Positions 11,873 through 23,314 of a DNA stretch of 64,000 nt are shown here, in pieces. A model generated the notes under the pieces. That model saw nothing but the letters and a program-made list of their open reading frames with translations, did no database searches and was not told the DNA's origin. The position numbers were made by a program, and so were the translations under genes. Position 1 is the stretch's first letter, and the number at the start of each line of letters is the position of its first letter. This DNA comes from Azolla caroliniana (taxonomy: Eukaryota > Polypodiophyta): NCBI GenBank assembly GCA_043228905.1, contig JBHGNT010000015.1, positions 17,112,001-17,176,000 on the forward strand, read 5' to 3'.

Positions 11873-14322
11873 TTTTATAATAAAAACTCTTCTTTATTTA
11901 TTGATTGGGTTCGTCATTCCATTTCTTTTGTACTGAACGATTGTACGCATTTTATTCAATGTGTAAAAAAACAATCCCTCTGGATTGTTTCCTCGTGTCC
12001 ATCAATATCCGAGTTGTCTTGTTCTACATTATTTTATTGTGTACTTGATCCGGACATTCACATTTACAATATCGATAATGTCCCGGTTCAATTAACATAT
12101 TTTGAACAACAACAACTTGATGAAATCTTAAATGATTTTCATGATGTTTTTCCAAGTGAACTACCTGATGGGTTACCTCCTAAACGTAATATAGACCATC
12201 GTATAGATATTGTACCTGGTGTTGCACCAATAAGTATACCTCTGTATCGCTTAAGTCGATCCGAAGAAGATGAGGTATCTAAGAAACTCAAGGACTATTT
12301 ACGAATGGGTTATATACGTTATAGTAAATCTCCATGGGGTGCACCAGTTCTCTTGGTTAAAAAGAAAGAGGGCACATGGCGTATGTGTATTAATTACCGA
12401 CTCTTGAATAAAGTGACGATCAAGAATTCGTACCCATTGACCCGGGCTGACGATCTAATTGACCGTCTCCAAGGAGCTCGGTATTTTACGAAACTTGATC
12501 TCCGTACTGGCTACCATCAAATACGAATAAGTGAGGATGATGTTCCTAAAACGGCATTTCGTACGCGCTATGGCCATTACGAGTTTTTGGTTATGCCTTT
12601 TGGTTCGACCAATGCTCCGGCTACTTTTCAACAAGAAATGAATGACATTTTCCGAGAACAACTTGGAAAATTTGTCGTTATTTTCTTGGATGATATTTTA
12701 GTTTATAGCCGTACATTACAAGAACATGCTAGACATGTCCGCTTTGTTTTACAAACATTGCGTGACAAACAGTTTTATGCAAAGATCTCAAAATGTGAGT
12801 TCTTCAAGAAATCAATTACTTATCTAGGACATCTCATAACCGAATGAGGAGTTGAAATTGATCCTTCTCGCATTGAGAAAATCAAGCTTTGGCCCACTCT
12901 TCGGAATATTCGAGAAGTTCGATCATTCCTTGGTTTTGTCGGGTTTTTGCGAAAGTCTCTTTGTAATTACTCCCAATTGACGACGCTGTTTACTGATCTT
13001 TTAAAAGGTCAAACGCGTAAGTCTACAAAACCTATTGTGTGGAATGCTACACTAGACCTCGCCTTTAAGGAACTCAAGGACCTGGTTTGCAAGGCTCCTT
13101 CACTTCTTTTACCTGATCCTTCAAAACCTTTTGAGGTTGAAACCGATGCAAGCAATTATGCTATAGGTGCTGTCTTGTATTAAGATGGTAAACCAATAAC
13201 ATTCGAGAGTAAGAAACTTGATTCTGCTCAATGTCGGTATACTGTTCAAGAAAAGGAATTATTTGCAGTTATACATGCGCTCAAAACATGGCGCCATTAT
13301 CTTTATGGAAATCGCTTTGTGGTAACTACGGACCACGAGTCCTTGAAATGTTTTTGTGACCAACAAGACCTGAAAGGTCGTAAGGCACGATGGGCTGATC
13401 TCATCCAGGACTTTGATTTTTCCATACGATATCGTAAAGGTTCCATGAACACTATCGCTGATGCACTAAGTCGCATCCGTGAAGTTAACATGCTTAGCTT
13501 CACTGAAATAACATCAGATCTTTATGATCACCTTCGAGGAAAGTATCTTGATGACAGTTATTTTGCAAAATACTGGGCAAGAGTTGAGTCTGGAACAGAC
13601 ACCACCACATCCTCGAAGGAATACTTCCACATTGCTAACGGTTTGCTCTACCGTAATGGGAAGGTTTGTGTTCCAGATTTACCCGAGGTCAAAAAGAGGA
13701 TTCTTTTTGAATTCCATGATGCACCCTTAGCAGGGCACCCTGGAATACATCGTACACTCGTTCTCATCTCCACTCAATTTTATTGGCCTAAGATGCGTCC
13801 TGACATACATAGCTATGTGACTAAATGTCACCAGTGTCAGGTTAACAAAGCCGAGCGACTTAAAGCCGCAGGACTTTTACATCCCTTGGATATTCCCAAT
13901 AATAAGTGGGAAAGTATATCCATGGATTTTATTGTTAGCCTTCCTCGCACCCAAAAAGGTCATGATGCCATCTGGGTTGTCGTTGATCGACTAACTAAAA
14001 TGGCCAAATTTATTGCTACTAAAACCACGGTAATAGCTCCTGAATTGGCTTACCAATTCGTTGATGAATTGTTTCGTTTTTATGGGTTACCGATGGATAT
14101 CGTGAGTGATCGAGATCCAAAGTTTACTAGTGACTTCTGGACGCAAGTATTTAAGAAGTTAGAAACTACGTTGAGCATGAGCTCCACGGATCATCCTCAA
14201 TCCGATGGACAGACAGAACGAGTAAATCAAATTATTGAGGACATGCTTCGAGCATACGTTGGTGCAAAACCAACAAAATGGGAACGTTATCTCCCAATTT
14301 TGGAGTTTGCTTATAACAGCTC

Positions 14323-14794
14323 CAAGCATACGTCGACGGGATATAGTCCTTTTATGTTGATGTATGGTTTTCAGCCACGAGCCCCGATTGATGTTAATAT
14401 ACATCATGATGAGTTGCAAAGTACGCAAAACTTTCTTCGGGATATGCAAGATATGTTGCATATTGCACGAGATAATATAAAAACAGCTCAAGATAGAGCG
14501 CGTTTTTATGCCGATCATCATAGGCAACCTTGTGTATTCAACCCTAGACAGAAGGTATCAAGCATACGTCGACGGGATATAGTCCTTTTATGTTGATGTA
14601 TGGTTTTCAGCCACGAGCCCCGATTGATGTTAATATACATCATGATGAGTTGCAAAGTACGCAAAACTTTCTTCGGGATATGCAAGATATGTTGCATATT
14701 GCACGAGATAATATAAAAACAGCTCAAGATAGAGCGCGTTTTTATGCCGATCATCATAGGCAACCTTGTGTATTCAACCCTGGACAGAAGGTAT
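14323..14794 (+). repeat. 236-bp tandem duplication in integrase C-terminus
   Basis: 14323-14558 is repeated at 14559-14794, nearly identical (one visible difference, CCTAGACAG versus CCTGGACAG). The unit is not a multiple of three, so it breaks the pol frame. Confidence 0.93.
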
Positions 14795-15211
14795 TTTTAC
14801 GTGTACCTCACAATTCTAAGACATTGTCTACGGGTAAGCGCGCTAAGTTAGCCCCACGGTTTTGTGGACCTTTTACAGTCCTCAAACGCATTGGGTCATC
14901 AGCCTATCGTCTCGCTCTTCCCAATGGTGTCGGAATTCATCCAGTCTTTCATGTGAGTCGTCTAAAAGAACTTCTAGGTTCTGGCGACAATACAATTACA
15001 ACTGAAACTCTGGTTACTTCTGAAGAATTATCTTCTAAACCACATGTACCAGAAAGAATTCTTGATGTTAAAACAAAAAAATTACGTACTAAAGAAATCC
15101 GAGAATTTAAAATAAAATGGATGGATAAATCAATAAAAGATGCCACATGGGAACGCGAAAATACTCTCAGAACTAATTTCCCTAACTTTCCATTGCAAGA
15201 GTGCAATGTTT

Positions 15212-15226
15212 TAAAGAGGGGGAGTA
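15212..15226 (+). promoter_or_regulatory. Polypurine tract before 3' LTR
   Basis: AAAGAGGGGGAGTA ends immediately before the LTR start TGTTACGG; this is the usual primer for plus-strand synthesis. Confidence 0.85.
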
Positions 15227-15681
15227 TGTTACGGGCATGACCATTTAATATCCCGTGGTGAGAATTTACCGTAGTATTCTATACACGTGGATAAGTGTGA
15301 GGGTTAAACGAGAGTGTAAAGAAGGGGAGGATTACTTTTAATCCTCGGGATTGAGACAACCCATTAGGTCAAGTGTGAACTTGCCTGGGGGCCTTGGGTA
15401 TTGCTATAAATAAGAGGCCTAGCTACCCTCATTTGATCATCTTTTGACTACATCGAGACTCTGCTCTTGTGGTGGGTCAACTCTTGTAGCGAGCGCGCCA
15501 ACACCAGGTACGACTCGACGCCACGGCGGTGGTATGGGACGCCGATCGAGGCTCAAGTCCGTCTCGATCCCTTCGCTCGGGGGTGGTCGGGTGGATCGAC
15601 ACCCTTCTTTCTCTTTCTCCTTTCTATCTATCATTTGTTTATCCTTATCTTAAGCTTACTTTAGTACTTAGATCTCTAATA
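15227..15681 (+). repeat. 3' LTR of chromovirus
   Basis: 455 bp, same ends and TATAAATA box as the left LTR, followed by the TSD CACTC at 15682-15686. Confidence 0.93.
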
Positions 15682-15686
15682 CACTC

Positions 15687-16185
15687 CATGAATCAACAAT
15701 GCAAGATAAAAAAGAGCGACCCTCAACTCACCATGGGCTAGAGTCAAACCACCCATCAAGCACAAGTAGTGGCAACCCTCATAGTAGACAAATGAAAGAA
15801 CCACCACATCAAGGAGTTCAAGATAACCAATAGATGACAAACCCATGCTCAAAACCATCTCCCAATATTGAGGTCTCTATCGCCCTACAATCTATTCAAA
15901 CTCTAGCCTCCTTGATAGAATGGGAAGAACAACCAAACACAGGCGTGAGACACCCAACAAATAACTCTGGTGCTTGACAACAAGATAGGCATTTGGTTCC
16001 AAAAATCTTGTTGACAAGCACTCTGGTGCTTGACAAGAACGAATACGTAACAAGTGAAAACATAAGATGCCCAACTTGCCATGGCTATCACACAGGAAAT
16101 GAATGCCTACACCTACACCAACAAAGACCCCAAATTGGAAATGGTGCAAAGAATTTGTCATTCATCAACCAAAAAACTTCATGTC
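15687..16185. other. Non-coding continuation of the pre-insertion site
   Basis: Continues the sequence interrupted at 8387. No gene seen. A 15-bp direct repeat (CTCTGGTGCTTGACA) occurs at about 15964 and 16018. Confidence 0.5.
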
Positions 16186-16586
16186 TGTTGAGCGAACAAG
16201 GTCAACTTGATCCGGATCGGTTTTTGGAACAAAGAACTAGATTAGTATTTGGAATGAAGAGTCGGATCGGATTATAACCTATAGGCCGTTAGAGGCCTAC
16301 GATCCTAGCCTAGTACATAGGCATATTTTTAGGAGCCAGTGTCAGTTGCTCTATACGAGCATTGAAGTACCTCTGTCAGTCCTTTAAGGACTTGTATAAA
16401 AGTGCTCACTGAGCACATTGTATGTATAGAGTATTGAATTAATTTTGAATTAGAGTTTATTGTTCTGTTGTCTTTGTCTCTCCCGCGTAATGTGTATTTT
16501 CAAGCTTCCATTAAACCTTCGTTTTGTTTTCTATTGCTATCTGGCTGAGCCAGTTGTGTACACGCTTCCGCACCATAACTTTTACA
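16186..16586 (+). repeat. 5' LTR of copia family 1, second copy
   Basis: Starts TGTTGAGCGAAC, ends TTTTACA, 401 bp. TATAAAA at 16395-16401. It shares ends, the CAGTCC...GGACTTGTATAAAAGTG promoter block and the CTCTCCCGCGT motif with the LTR at 6800-7227, so both belong to one family. Confidence 0.88.
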
Positions 16587-16600
16587 TGGTATCAAAGCGC
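16587..16600 (+). promoter_or_regulatory. Primer-binding site of copia family 1
   Basis: TGGTATCAAAGCGC follows the LTR directly; initiator-Met type with one mismatch in the first twelve bases. Confidence 0.8.
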
Positions 16601-16685
16601 GACGGTTAGAACATCCTCTGTTGCCGACAAGAGCTTTCGACACAAACCAAGATCTAACACTTGGTAAGAACAGACAAGGAAAGAA

Positions 16686-16875
16686 ATGGAAAGAGGAATG
16701 GCTAGCTCGCTTCTGACGAAGAAGCTCGATAGAAGCAACTACGCATATTGGTCTTACAAGATGCACCAGTACCTACTCGGACATGGATATTGGAGTTATG
16801 TCGATGGAGCTAATGATGCAACACCAGATGCGACACACAGGGACTTTCCGGCTTGGGAACAAGTGGCAATTAGGT
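16686..16875 (+). pseudogene. Copia family 1 gag, N-terminal fragment
   Basis: ATG 16686 begins MERGMASSLLTKKLD, matching the gag start of the copia at 6716 almost residue for residue, through 'WSYKMHQYLLGHGYW' and 'DFPAWEQ'. Homology stops near 16875, where the LTR of another copia family begins. The remainder of this gag-pol is not seen in the window. This is the target of the nested insertion at 16876. Confidence 0.85.
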
Positions 16876-17157
16876 TGTTGGCATAAAAGGTCGACTCCTT
16901 CCAATTTGTATCCTAGTGTGAACTCATCCAAAGAGTTAGGGCTTAGGATATAAAAAATAACCTAACAGTGTAAAAGAGAGAGAGAACTTCTTGACCATCT
17001 AGGATAGCGAACTCTATGTGTGAGAGAGAAAGAACGTAATATATCAAAGCTTCGAACTTCTCCATTCTCTGTTTATTCTCTTGCCTTCCTTCTGTGTTGT
17101 TTGTTTGACACTACGATAGATCCTCACACATACATTTCTGCACATATTTGATCTTCA
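16876..17157 (+). repeat. 5' LTR of copia family 2, first copy
   Basis: Starts TGTTGGCATAAAAGG where gag homology of the host element ends, and finishes ATCTTCA two bases before a primer site. It shares the GAGTTAGGGCTTAGG... promoter block with the LTR at 44938-45454. Exact left edge is inferred from where the gag alignment fails. Confidence 0.7.
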
Positions 17158-17159
17158 AC

Positions 17160-17175
17160 TGGTATTAGAGCGATC
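17160..17175 (+). promoter_or_regulatory. Primer-binding site of copia family 2
   Basis: TGGTATTAGAGCGATC; the second copy of the family at 45460 has TGGTATCAGAGCGATC. Confidence 0.8.
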
Positions 17176-17256
17176 TGCAGCTCGGCGGCAACATACAACA
17201 GAAAAAGCTGAAAGGAAAAAGACTAGGTCAGTAAAATCTCACTTTCAAAGAAGAAC

Positions 17257-20015
17257 ATGGCTTCAACATCCAGAACAAGAGTTGAAATCAGAAAATTCGA
17301 TGGCAAAAACTTTGACCTATGGAATGAGATGATGTAGGACGTGTTGATCATCAGAAGACAAGTCGAAGCCATTCGACACAATCAAAAACCTGCCTCGATG
17401 ACAATCGAAGAGTGGAGATCTACAGATGAAATCGCACGCTCCACCATCCGAATGCATCTAGCCGAAAACATCTACTTCAGCATGGCAAAAGAGACAACAT
17501 CATTCACATTGTGGGAGAAGCTACAAGCCGTGTACGAGAAAAAGTTCTCATCTTCAAAACTGATTTTGATCAAACAATTGTTCAACATGAAGATGAGAAA
17601 GACCGATCCGGCTACCTCCCACATCAACACCTTCCGTTGGGTGTTGTAATAACTCTCCTCACAAGGGATCAACTTCGAAGAAGAAGTCAAAGCTCTTGCC
17701 CTCCTATTGATCTTGCTAACGAGTTGGGAGGTATTCTGCACGAAGTATGCCAATAGCCAACCAATCTTAAATCAGGATGAGACGATCGGCCCAATCCTCA
17801 CCAAGGAGATTCGGCGAAAATCGATGGGACTCACCATCGACGAATTGGTAGAAGCCCACCACTCGATTGAGTCAATCAAGAGAACAAGTCGATAGAACCG
17901 GTCGACACCATAGTCGATCGAAAACGAGGGGAGATCGACAACGGTCGAAGTCGAGAACGGGTCGATCAGGCGAATTCTACACACATTGCAGAAAAGTTGG
18001 CCACAATGTCTCCGACTGTTGGTCGATCAAGAGGAAAGAGAGTGGTCGGTGATCCGAACAGAATTGAGGACGACCCAACTCAGACCACTCTCTAGTTGGC
18101 AACCAAATCAACGTTGTCGACACCCGATCAAGAGAAATTCTCTCCTTAGAGGACTCAATGATCGGAGAAGTCCTCTACAGTGCACAAGATGCACACACGT
18201 GGCTACTGGAGGCCGGTGCAACATTCCACGTGACCCCAAACAATGAATGGTTTTCAAACTAGGCAATGTCGGCGCCAACGACACAATTTGACTAGGCAAT
18301 GGGCAGGAGTGCAGAATAGCAGGAGTTGGAGAAGTACCAATTCAATTGTCAAATGGCAACACAATAATCTTGCACCAAGTTCGACACATACCCGATCTGA
18401 AAAGGAGTTTGGTTTCCATTGGCATGCTAGCCGAAGACGGGTACCGAACGACTCTAAGTGAATCGGTATGGATGATCAACCGGGGAAATCTCCGAATTGG
18501 GAGTGGACACAAGTACAACAACATGTACCCATTGATGGCGATCAATCCAAAAGGGGTAGCAAATGTAGCCAAAAAGACCGACCCAAACCTATGGCATGGC
18601 CGACTCGGTCATATGTCTCAAGCTCAACTCGATCGAATGATGGCGGTAGGCTACATCCCAAAACTTCAAGCAAAGATGAACTTCTGCGCACATTGTTGAT
18701 ACGGGAAACAGACCCAATGTCCGCACTCTCTCTACTACGAAATGGTACGACAACCCCTAGAGCTCGTGCACACAGATATATGTGGGCCCATGGAGAGCAA
18801 TCACTAGGAGGCTCCCGATACTTCATCACATTTGTAGATGACTGTACACGGAAGGTTTGGGCCAACTCGATAAGGTCCAAAGACGAAGTGCTCGAGGTCT
18901 TCACTCGGTGGATATTTGAAGTGGAGAACTGGTCGGGACACAGAGTGAAGACACTCCGATCCGACAACGGAGGAGAATATACCTTCAGAGCCTTCAAACA
19001 GTACCTGTCCGACAAAGGGATCCGACATCAAAAGACCGTTCCTTACACACCCATGCAAAATGGAGTGGCAGAACGAATCAATTGAACGATCTAGGAGAGA
19101 GTGACAACAATGCTCCAACAAGCTGGACTAAAGTTGGAGTTATGGGCCGAGGCATTGCAGACGGCGGTATACTTGGTAAATCTATCACCGTCAAAAGCAA
19201 TCAAGCTAGAAGTGCCACATGCACTATGGTCAGGCAAACATCCGACCTACGATAGGCTCCGTATATTTGGTGCGAAGCCTATGCATTCATCCGTAGGGAG
19301 AAAAGGACCAAGTTGGCACCCCATGCGACGAAGTGCATATTTCTCGGTTATGGAACCGATGGGGACTTCGGCTACAGGCTATGGGACCCAGAGAACGGGA
19401 AACTGATCCGGAGCAGTGACGTAGTTCTCAATGAAGACTCTATCTTCTCTCAGCAGAACCAATAGAACCTAGTTGGTAAAAAGGTCTCATTCGAAGACGA
19501 CAAAACTGTTGTAGAAGGACCGTCCCACTGCGCTGATGCAGAGGCTCGACAAACAATCGAACTCGAGCAAGCTGACAACACACCAGCTAACTCCGAATCG
19601 GAAACATGTCCAATAGTCGAACTCAAAGACAAAGTCATCAAAGACAAAGCTGATTCGACAAGAGTCAAACAAGGCAAAGTCAACAAGATGTGATTTGGAA
19701 ACAGACTCGAGTTGACAAAGACCATAGGAGAGGACAAAATGACACCGCCGAAATCCCAAGATGGGGGTGAGTTACCCAAGAGGACTCCTGACTCAAGTAA
19801 CACTGATCGAACAACAGAGCAGATCAAAGAATCTGAACTGATCAATACGACACTCATGAGATCTGGACGAAATCGAAGGTCAACAGAGTTTTATCAACCA
19901 GGCCTCGACTACGTCAACTACACCGATGTAGGCAAACCTAGCACATACAACGAAGCTATAGCTGCACCAGATGCCATCACATGGCTGCAAGCCATGAAAT
20001 CTGAGATGGACTTGA
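17257..20015 (+). pseudogene. Copia family 2 gag-pol, heavily degraded
   Basis: ATG 17257 (MASTSRTRVEIRKFDG) starts gag, stopped by TAG at 17335. Fragments in shifting frames follow: gag helices with 'MTIEEWRSTDEIARSTIRMH' (17400-17640), a decayed zinc knuckle 'HCRKVGHNVSDC' near 17990, and a protease whose LDSG motif reads 'LLEAGATFHVTP' near 18200, so its active Asp is lost. Integrase runs 18580-19400 with 'LWHGRLGHMS', 'TDICGPMES'-type codons, 'TLRSDNGGEYTF' and 'QNGVAERIN'. The spacer to RT (19450-19980) and the first RT residues ('WLQAMKSEMD') are present. It is cut at 20015 by an LTR insertion. Copia order (integrase before RT) is clear. Confidence 0.85.
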
Positions 20016-20240
20016 TGTTGAGAATTGATCAACCACAACTGGTTTCTTATATGCATTCAGGTGCACAGAATACTCAGTAGACAATACACAAACAGAAAAA
20101 CGAAAAATGCAGAAAACGAGATACAGGGACGCAAGATTTACCGTGGAAACCCAAATCAAGAAAAACCACGTGGAGTCCACAAACTCCAAAACAGATCACT
20201 ATCGTCTTTGTCAACAAATGGCTGTAGAGTTACACTCTAA

Positions 20241-20292
<52 letters not shown>

Positions 20293-20430
20293 CTTGCTAT
20301 ATCATCGAGGCAACTACTTTTCCACACTACATAAAGTTTGCCCTAGTTGTATATATACTCATACAACTTTATGGCAATTTACATACATCGCCCACATGGA
20401 GCACATTTCGACTATTTACAAATATAGTCT
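20016..20430 (-). repeat. Partial LTR, minus orientation
   Basis: Resembles the solo LTR at 60454-61212. Shared features, in order, are TGTTGAGA/TGATGGGA ends, a TTTACCGTGG...CCACG hairpin near 20140-20175, a dinucleotide tract, TTTGCCCTAGT, a minus-strand TATATATA box near 20350, and a TCG-CTATTTACAAA-ATAG block near 20405. The part upstream of the promoter is missing; it joins protease codons at about 20430. The base run CTTGA before it (20011-20015) is a candidate half of a TSD. Confidence 0.65.
20243..20287. repeat. (CA)n microsatellite
   Basis: About 22 uninterrupted CA units inside the LTR-like sequence at 20016-20430. Confidence 0.95.
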
Positions 20431-22339
20431 CCCGAATTGTTATATCCTCGATTTTGATTTCGGCCTCAGCCAAGTTACACATAAACTTGGCTTTTACTCG
20501 CCAACCATGTTGAGTATCAATTGGCCATCTACCTTTGTTGTAAAAATCAGCACTCATTATATTTATTTCAGAACCATGATCAATAAGTGCCATGACCGGG
20601 TCTGGAACATTTCCAATCTTCACATGATGCTTAGTAGTGGCTCTAGCCCAACATTTATGGGAGTAGTGGCTTCTTGCATTTGTTGAACTTATCATTGAGG
20701 TTGATGCATGTTGAGGGTCAACAATGATATTGTTTGACTCGTTGCTCACCACTTCATATGCCACCTTCGGATTTGTTTCTTTAACCTGCTCATTTACTTG
20801 CTTCTTTCTTTGCACAATATCAATTATTTCATCATGAAATTCCTTTTTTGCAATACCTAACACTTCTCTTAGTGTAAATTCTACTCGACAGTCTAGTATT
20901 CTTGTTTCTAAAATTTTCTTTAAATCTGTATCCGTTTCAATATCAGACATTAATTTGAAAGAAGGACCAGATTTACCTTTTTCAACTTCTGTGTCCATCT
21001 CTTTTCTTTTGCTTTCTCTTGTTTCATGCTTTTTTGTTGAGTCAATCTCATCATCCGACCTTTTCCTTTTTTCTTCCACTATCACCTCATGCTCTTCATG
21101 TTCTGCCATCTAAGCATAGACTGTCATAGCATCTACTAGAACATTCCATTTAGTGTTTTTCCTTATAGAAACTCCGGCAACACGAAGGTCTTCCATCATC
21201 AGCTTTTGCTTTTGTGCTGAACTTACAACCTTCTCCCAAAATGATGATTGGCATGGTGTGTCATCGAGACGCATTCCTGCCATTGTCGAGTAGTACACTA
21301 TAGAAGCCTTCTTTGCTTCAGCTTCTTCAAACTTAACCTTGACACCACCATCATCAAAGTTCTTTGTAAGTGGACTCCTAGTTTTAGTTAAGTAAATATT
21401 ACCATTTTTCCAATACACCAAGTCTCGATTTTCCATGCCTTTATATTCTTCACAACCACGTAATCGATGTTTGAGACTATCGCACCACATGAATCGAGGT
21501 CGAAATGGTTCCCTTGACCTTGAAGTCTGACCATTCTCAAGCTTTGCCACTTTAATTGTTAGATCTTTCATACTTTGAACTAAATCATCAAGCAAAGACT
21601 CACTCTTAGTTCCGGTCGTTTCTCGTGGTTGATGCACCATTTCGTGTGATGGTTCTCGACTAAGTCTTTGAACTTGGATGTTTTGCTCAAACCGATTCGT
21701 GATTCCCACATGTGGTATTTGTAGCATTGCACCATTCCTTTGCATTCTTTTCATAAATTTATTACAAGCATTTGTTACCTCATTCCAATATGCAATTATA
21801 CCATCTTCAGTTTTTGGTACCTCTAGCATAACTTCCAACTCTTTTCTATACCTCTTGTCAATTGCCTACAAAAATAATGCAACCTTTTGCCAAGACAAAG
21901 AAATTCTTTCTTCTGGCTTTAAGTGTCCATACAATGTATCAAACTCCTTTTTTGTGTCAGCCACAAATAATCCTTTATCTTCTTTTACGAACCATTCATG
22001 GAATGAACGCATACTAACTCGAGAGAAATCTTCACGAGCATATTTAGACACAAGTGCGTCTTTGAATGCATCCCAATCCAAACTATACAATGTTTGTATT
22101 TCACGAATTCTATCTCTTAATTCCATGTCCACTAATTTATAAAAGTTTGCTATCATATTGACATCATTCACACTAGACATTTCCATTTCATCATAATATA
22201 TATTCACATACTTTGAAATATTTGTGCCATCAAACACACCAATCTTCTCTCAGATTTCTCGTAAGGCATGAAATAATTTATCTTGATTCAAATTTTCAAT
22301 AAACAACCTTACTAGATCCATTGTGCTTGTACTTGCCAT
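20431..22339 (-). pseudogene. Gypsy gag-protease of the 52-64 kb family type
   Basis: One minus-strand frame from ATG 22339 (MASTSTMDLVRLF) to about 20431 with three stops (TGA near 22251, one at 21866-21868, TAG 21110-21112). Gag carries 'KYVNIYYDEMEM' and 'YSLDWDAFKDALVSKYARED'. Near 21490 there is a zinc-knuckle-like 'MWCDSLKHRLRGC' that lacks the first Cys. The protease region has 'LGIAKKEFHDEIIDIV' and 'ALIDHGSEINIMS', matching the gypsy at 55793-56644 ('ALVNHGSEINLMS'). RT, RNase H and integrase are missing; the frame is joined to an LTR fragment. This copy is far more AT-rich than its relatives at 52-64 kb. Confidence 0.85.
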
Positions 22340-22382
22340 CTTGATTACTCTTCAATGTCGATTGTCTCTACTACGTCCCCAT

Positions 22383-22400
22383 TTCACGTCGGGTTCACCA
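22383..22400 (-). promoter_or_regulatory. Primer-binding site, TGGTGAACCCGACGTGAA
   Basis: On the minus strand TGGTGAACCCGACGTGAA precedes gag. The identical 18-mer precedes gag at 57908-57925. It begins TGG as expected for a tRNA CCA end; I do not assign the tRNA species. Confidence 0.75.
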
Positions 22401-22405
22401 AATTA

Positions 22406-22800
22406 TGTCGTGTCGTGGCTCACCCAGACGCGTACGGTTGTGTAGATAGAAGATAATGTGAAAGTGAGGAAGGAATCACGGGGATTATGGATGGAAGGGA
22501 CGAAAGAGTAGAGATGGAGTAAATAGAGATCAACAAGATATGACAAGATATGATATAGAATGATATTTGACGGAATAAAAGAAATTTATAATTATTTGAT
22601 GAAAAGAGTTACAAAAATGGTTGCGAGCCTCATCGAACCTTCTCTTTCCTGATAACAATCGCTCTTCTCACAGGGTAATCACTCTTCTCTTTCCTGTCTC
22701 ACAGGGTAATCGCTCTTCTCTTTCTTGATAACAATCTTCACTTCAATATTTCGATATAAAAAACCGCCGCCCTTTCGTTGTGAGTTGAGCACCACAACCG
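22406..22800 (-). repeat. 5' LTR of the minus-strand gypsy, right edge uncertain
   Basis: Starts TGTCGTGTCGTGG a few bases beyond the primer site. It contains near-identical direct repeats at 22646-22738 (ACAATCGCTCTTCTC, CACAGGGTAATCRCTCTTCTC). The outer edge is not defined by a TSD. Confidence 0.45.
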
Positions 22801-23314
22801 CCAAGCTAGCTCTTCTCTTGTTTTTTCTTCTTCTCTTGATCTTTCTATCTTATGATATCTCTTATGTAATATAATTCTATTTGATTCTCTTGATATATCA
22901 TACAATATAGTTCTTGGATACATTATCAATTCAAATAATATAACATAGAGAGACATACAAATCATGGATATTGGGTAAATGGTAAGGTTTGAGACTTGTA
23001 AGGTAGAATCTACAATACTATATATGGTTTCATACAATATTATGTCAAATAAAACAACACATATAGTTTTTTATATATTACAAGAAGTATAGGGTAAATG
23101 GTAAGGTTTGAGAGTCGTAAGGTGGGGTTTATTAGTTTAAGTCATGTCTTGTCCATGTAATATGATATATATATATTTTATTTGCCTCTACATATAATGT
23201 TTAATATTATCATAGTGTGTCGTTAATATTATCTTTATAAAACATTATCAAAATTTAATTTATTTTAGTTACATATTTATCTTATTGTAGACTTTTAATG
23301 TGAAGCTTTCCTAC
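22801..23314. other. AT-rich non-coding DNA with a direct repeat
   Basis: GGGTAAATGGTAAGGTTTGAGA occurs near 22974 and again near 23092, followed each time by GTAAGGT. No gene seen; may be further LTR material. Confidence 0.4.

Larger units (their letters stand above)
11873..15240 (+). pseudogene. Chromovirus pol: RT, RNase H, integrase, chromodomain
   Basis: Continues the 10535 frame. RT (about 12100-12850) has '[12 protein letters not shown]', '[14 protein letters not shown]' and the catalytic '[13 protein letters not shown]'. RNase H (about 13080-13400) has 'VETDASNYAIGAVLY' and 'TTDHESLKCF'. Integrase has the HHCC finger ('FHDAPLAGHPGIH', 'CHQCQVNK'), and all three catalytic acids: 'SMDFIVSLP', 'VSDRDPKF', 'DGQTERVNQ'. 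A GPY/F block ('LAPRFCGPFTVLKRIG') and a C-terminal chromodomain-like segment ('FKIKWMDKSIKDATWE') follow after 14795. Stops: TGA 12845, TAA 13181. A 236-bp tandem duplication shifts the frame at about 14559; the frame afterwards ends at TGA 15238-15240, just inside the 3' LTR. Confidence 0.93.
8388..15681 (+). mobile_element. Complete chromodomain Ty3/gypsy element, TSD CACTC
   Basis: Two 455-bp LTRs flank a gag-protease-RT-RNase H-integrase-chromodomain region. The 5-bp duplication CACTC sits at 8383-8387 and 15682-15686. A Met-type primer site follows the left LTR and a purine tract precedes the right LTR. The coding region is one frame with three nonsense codons and one frameshifting duplication, so the copy is recent but not autonomous. 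Confidence 0.95.
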
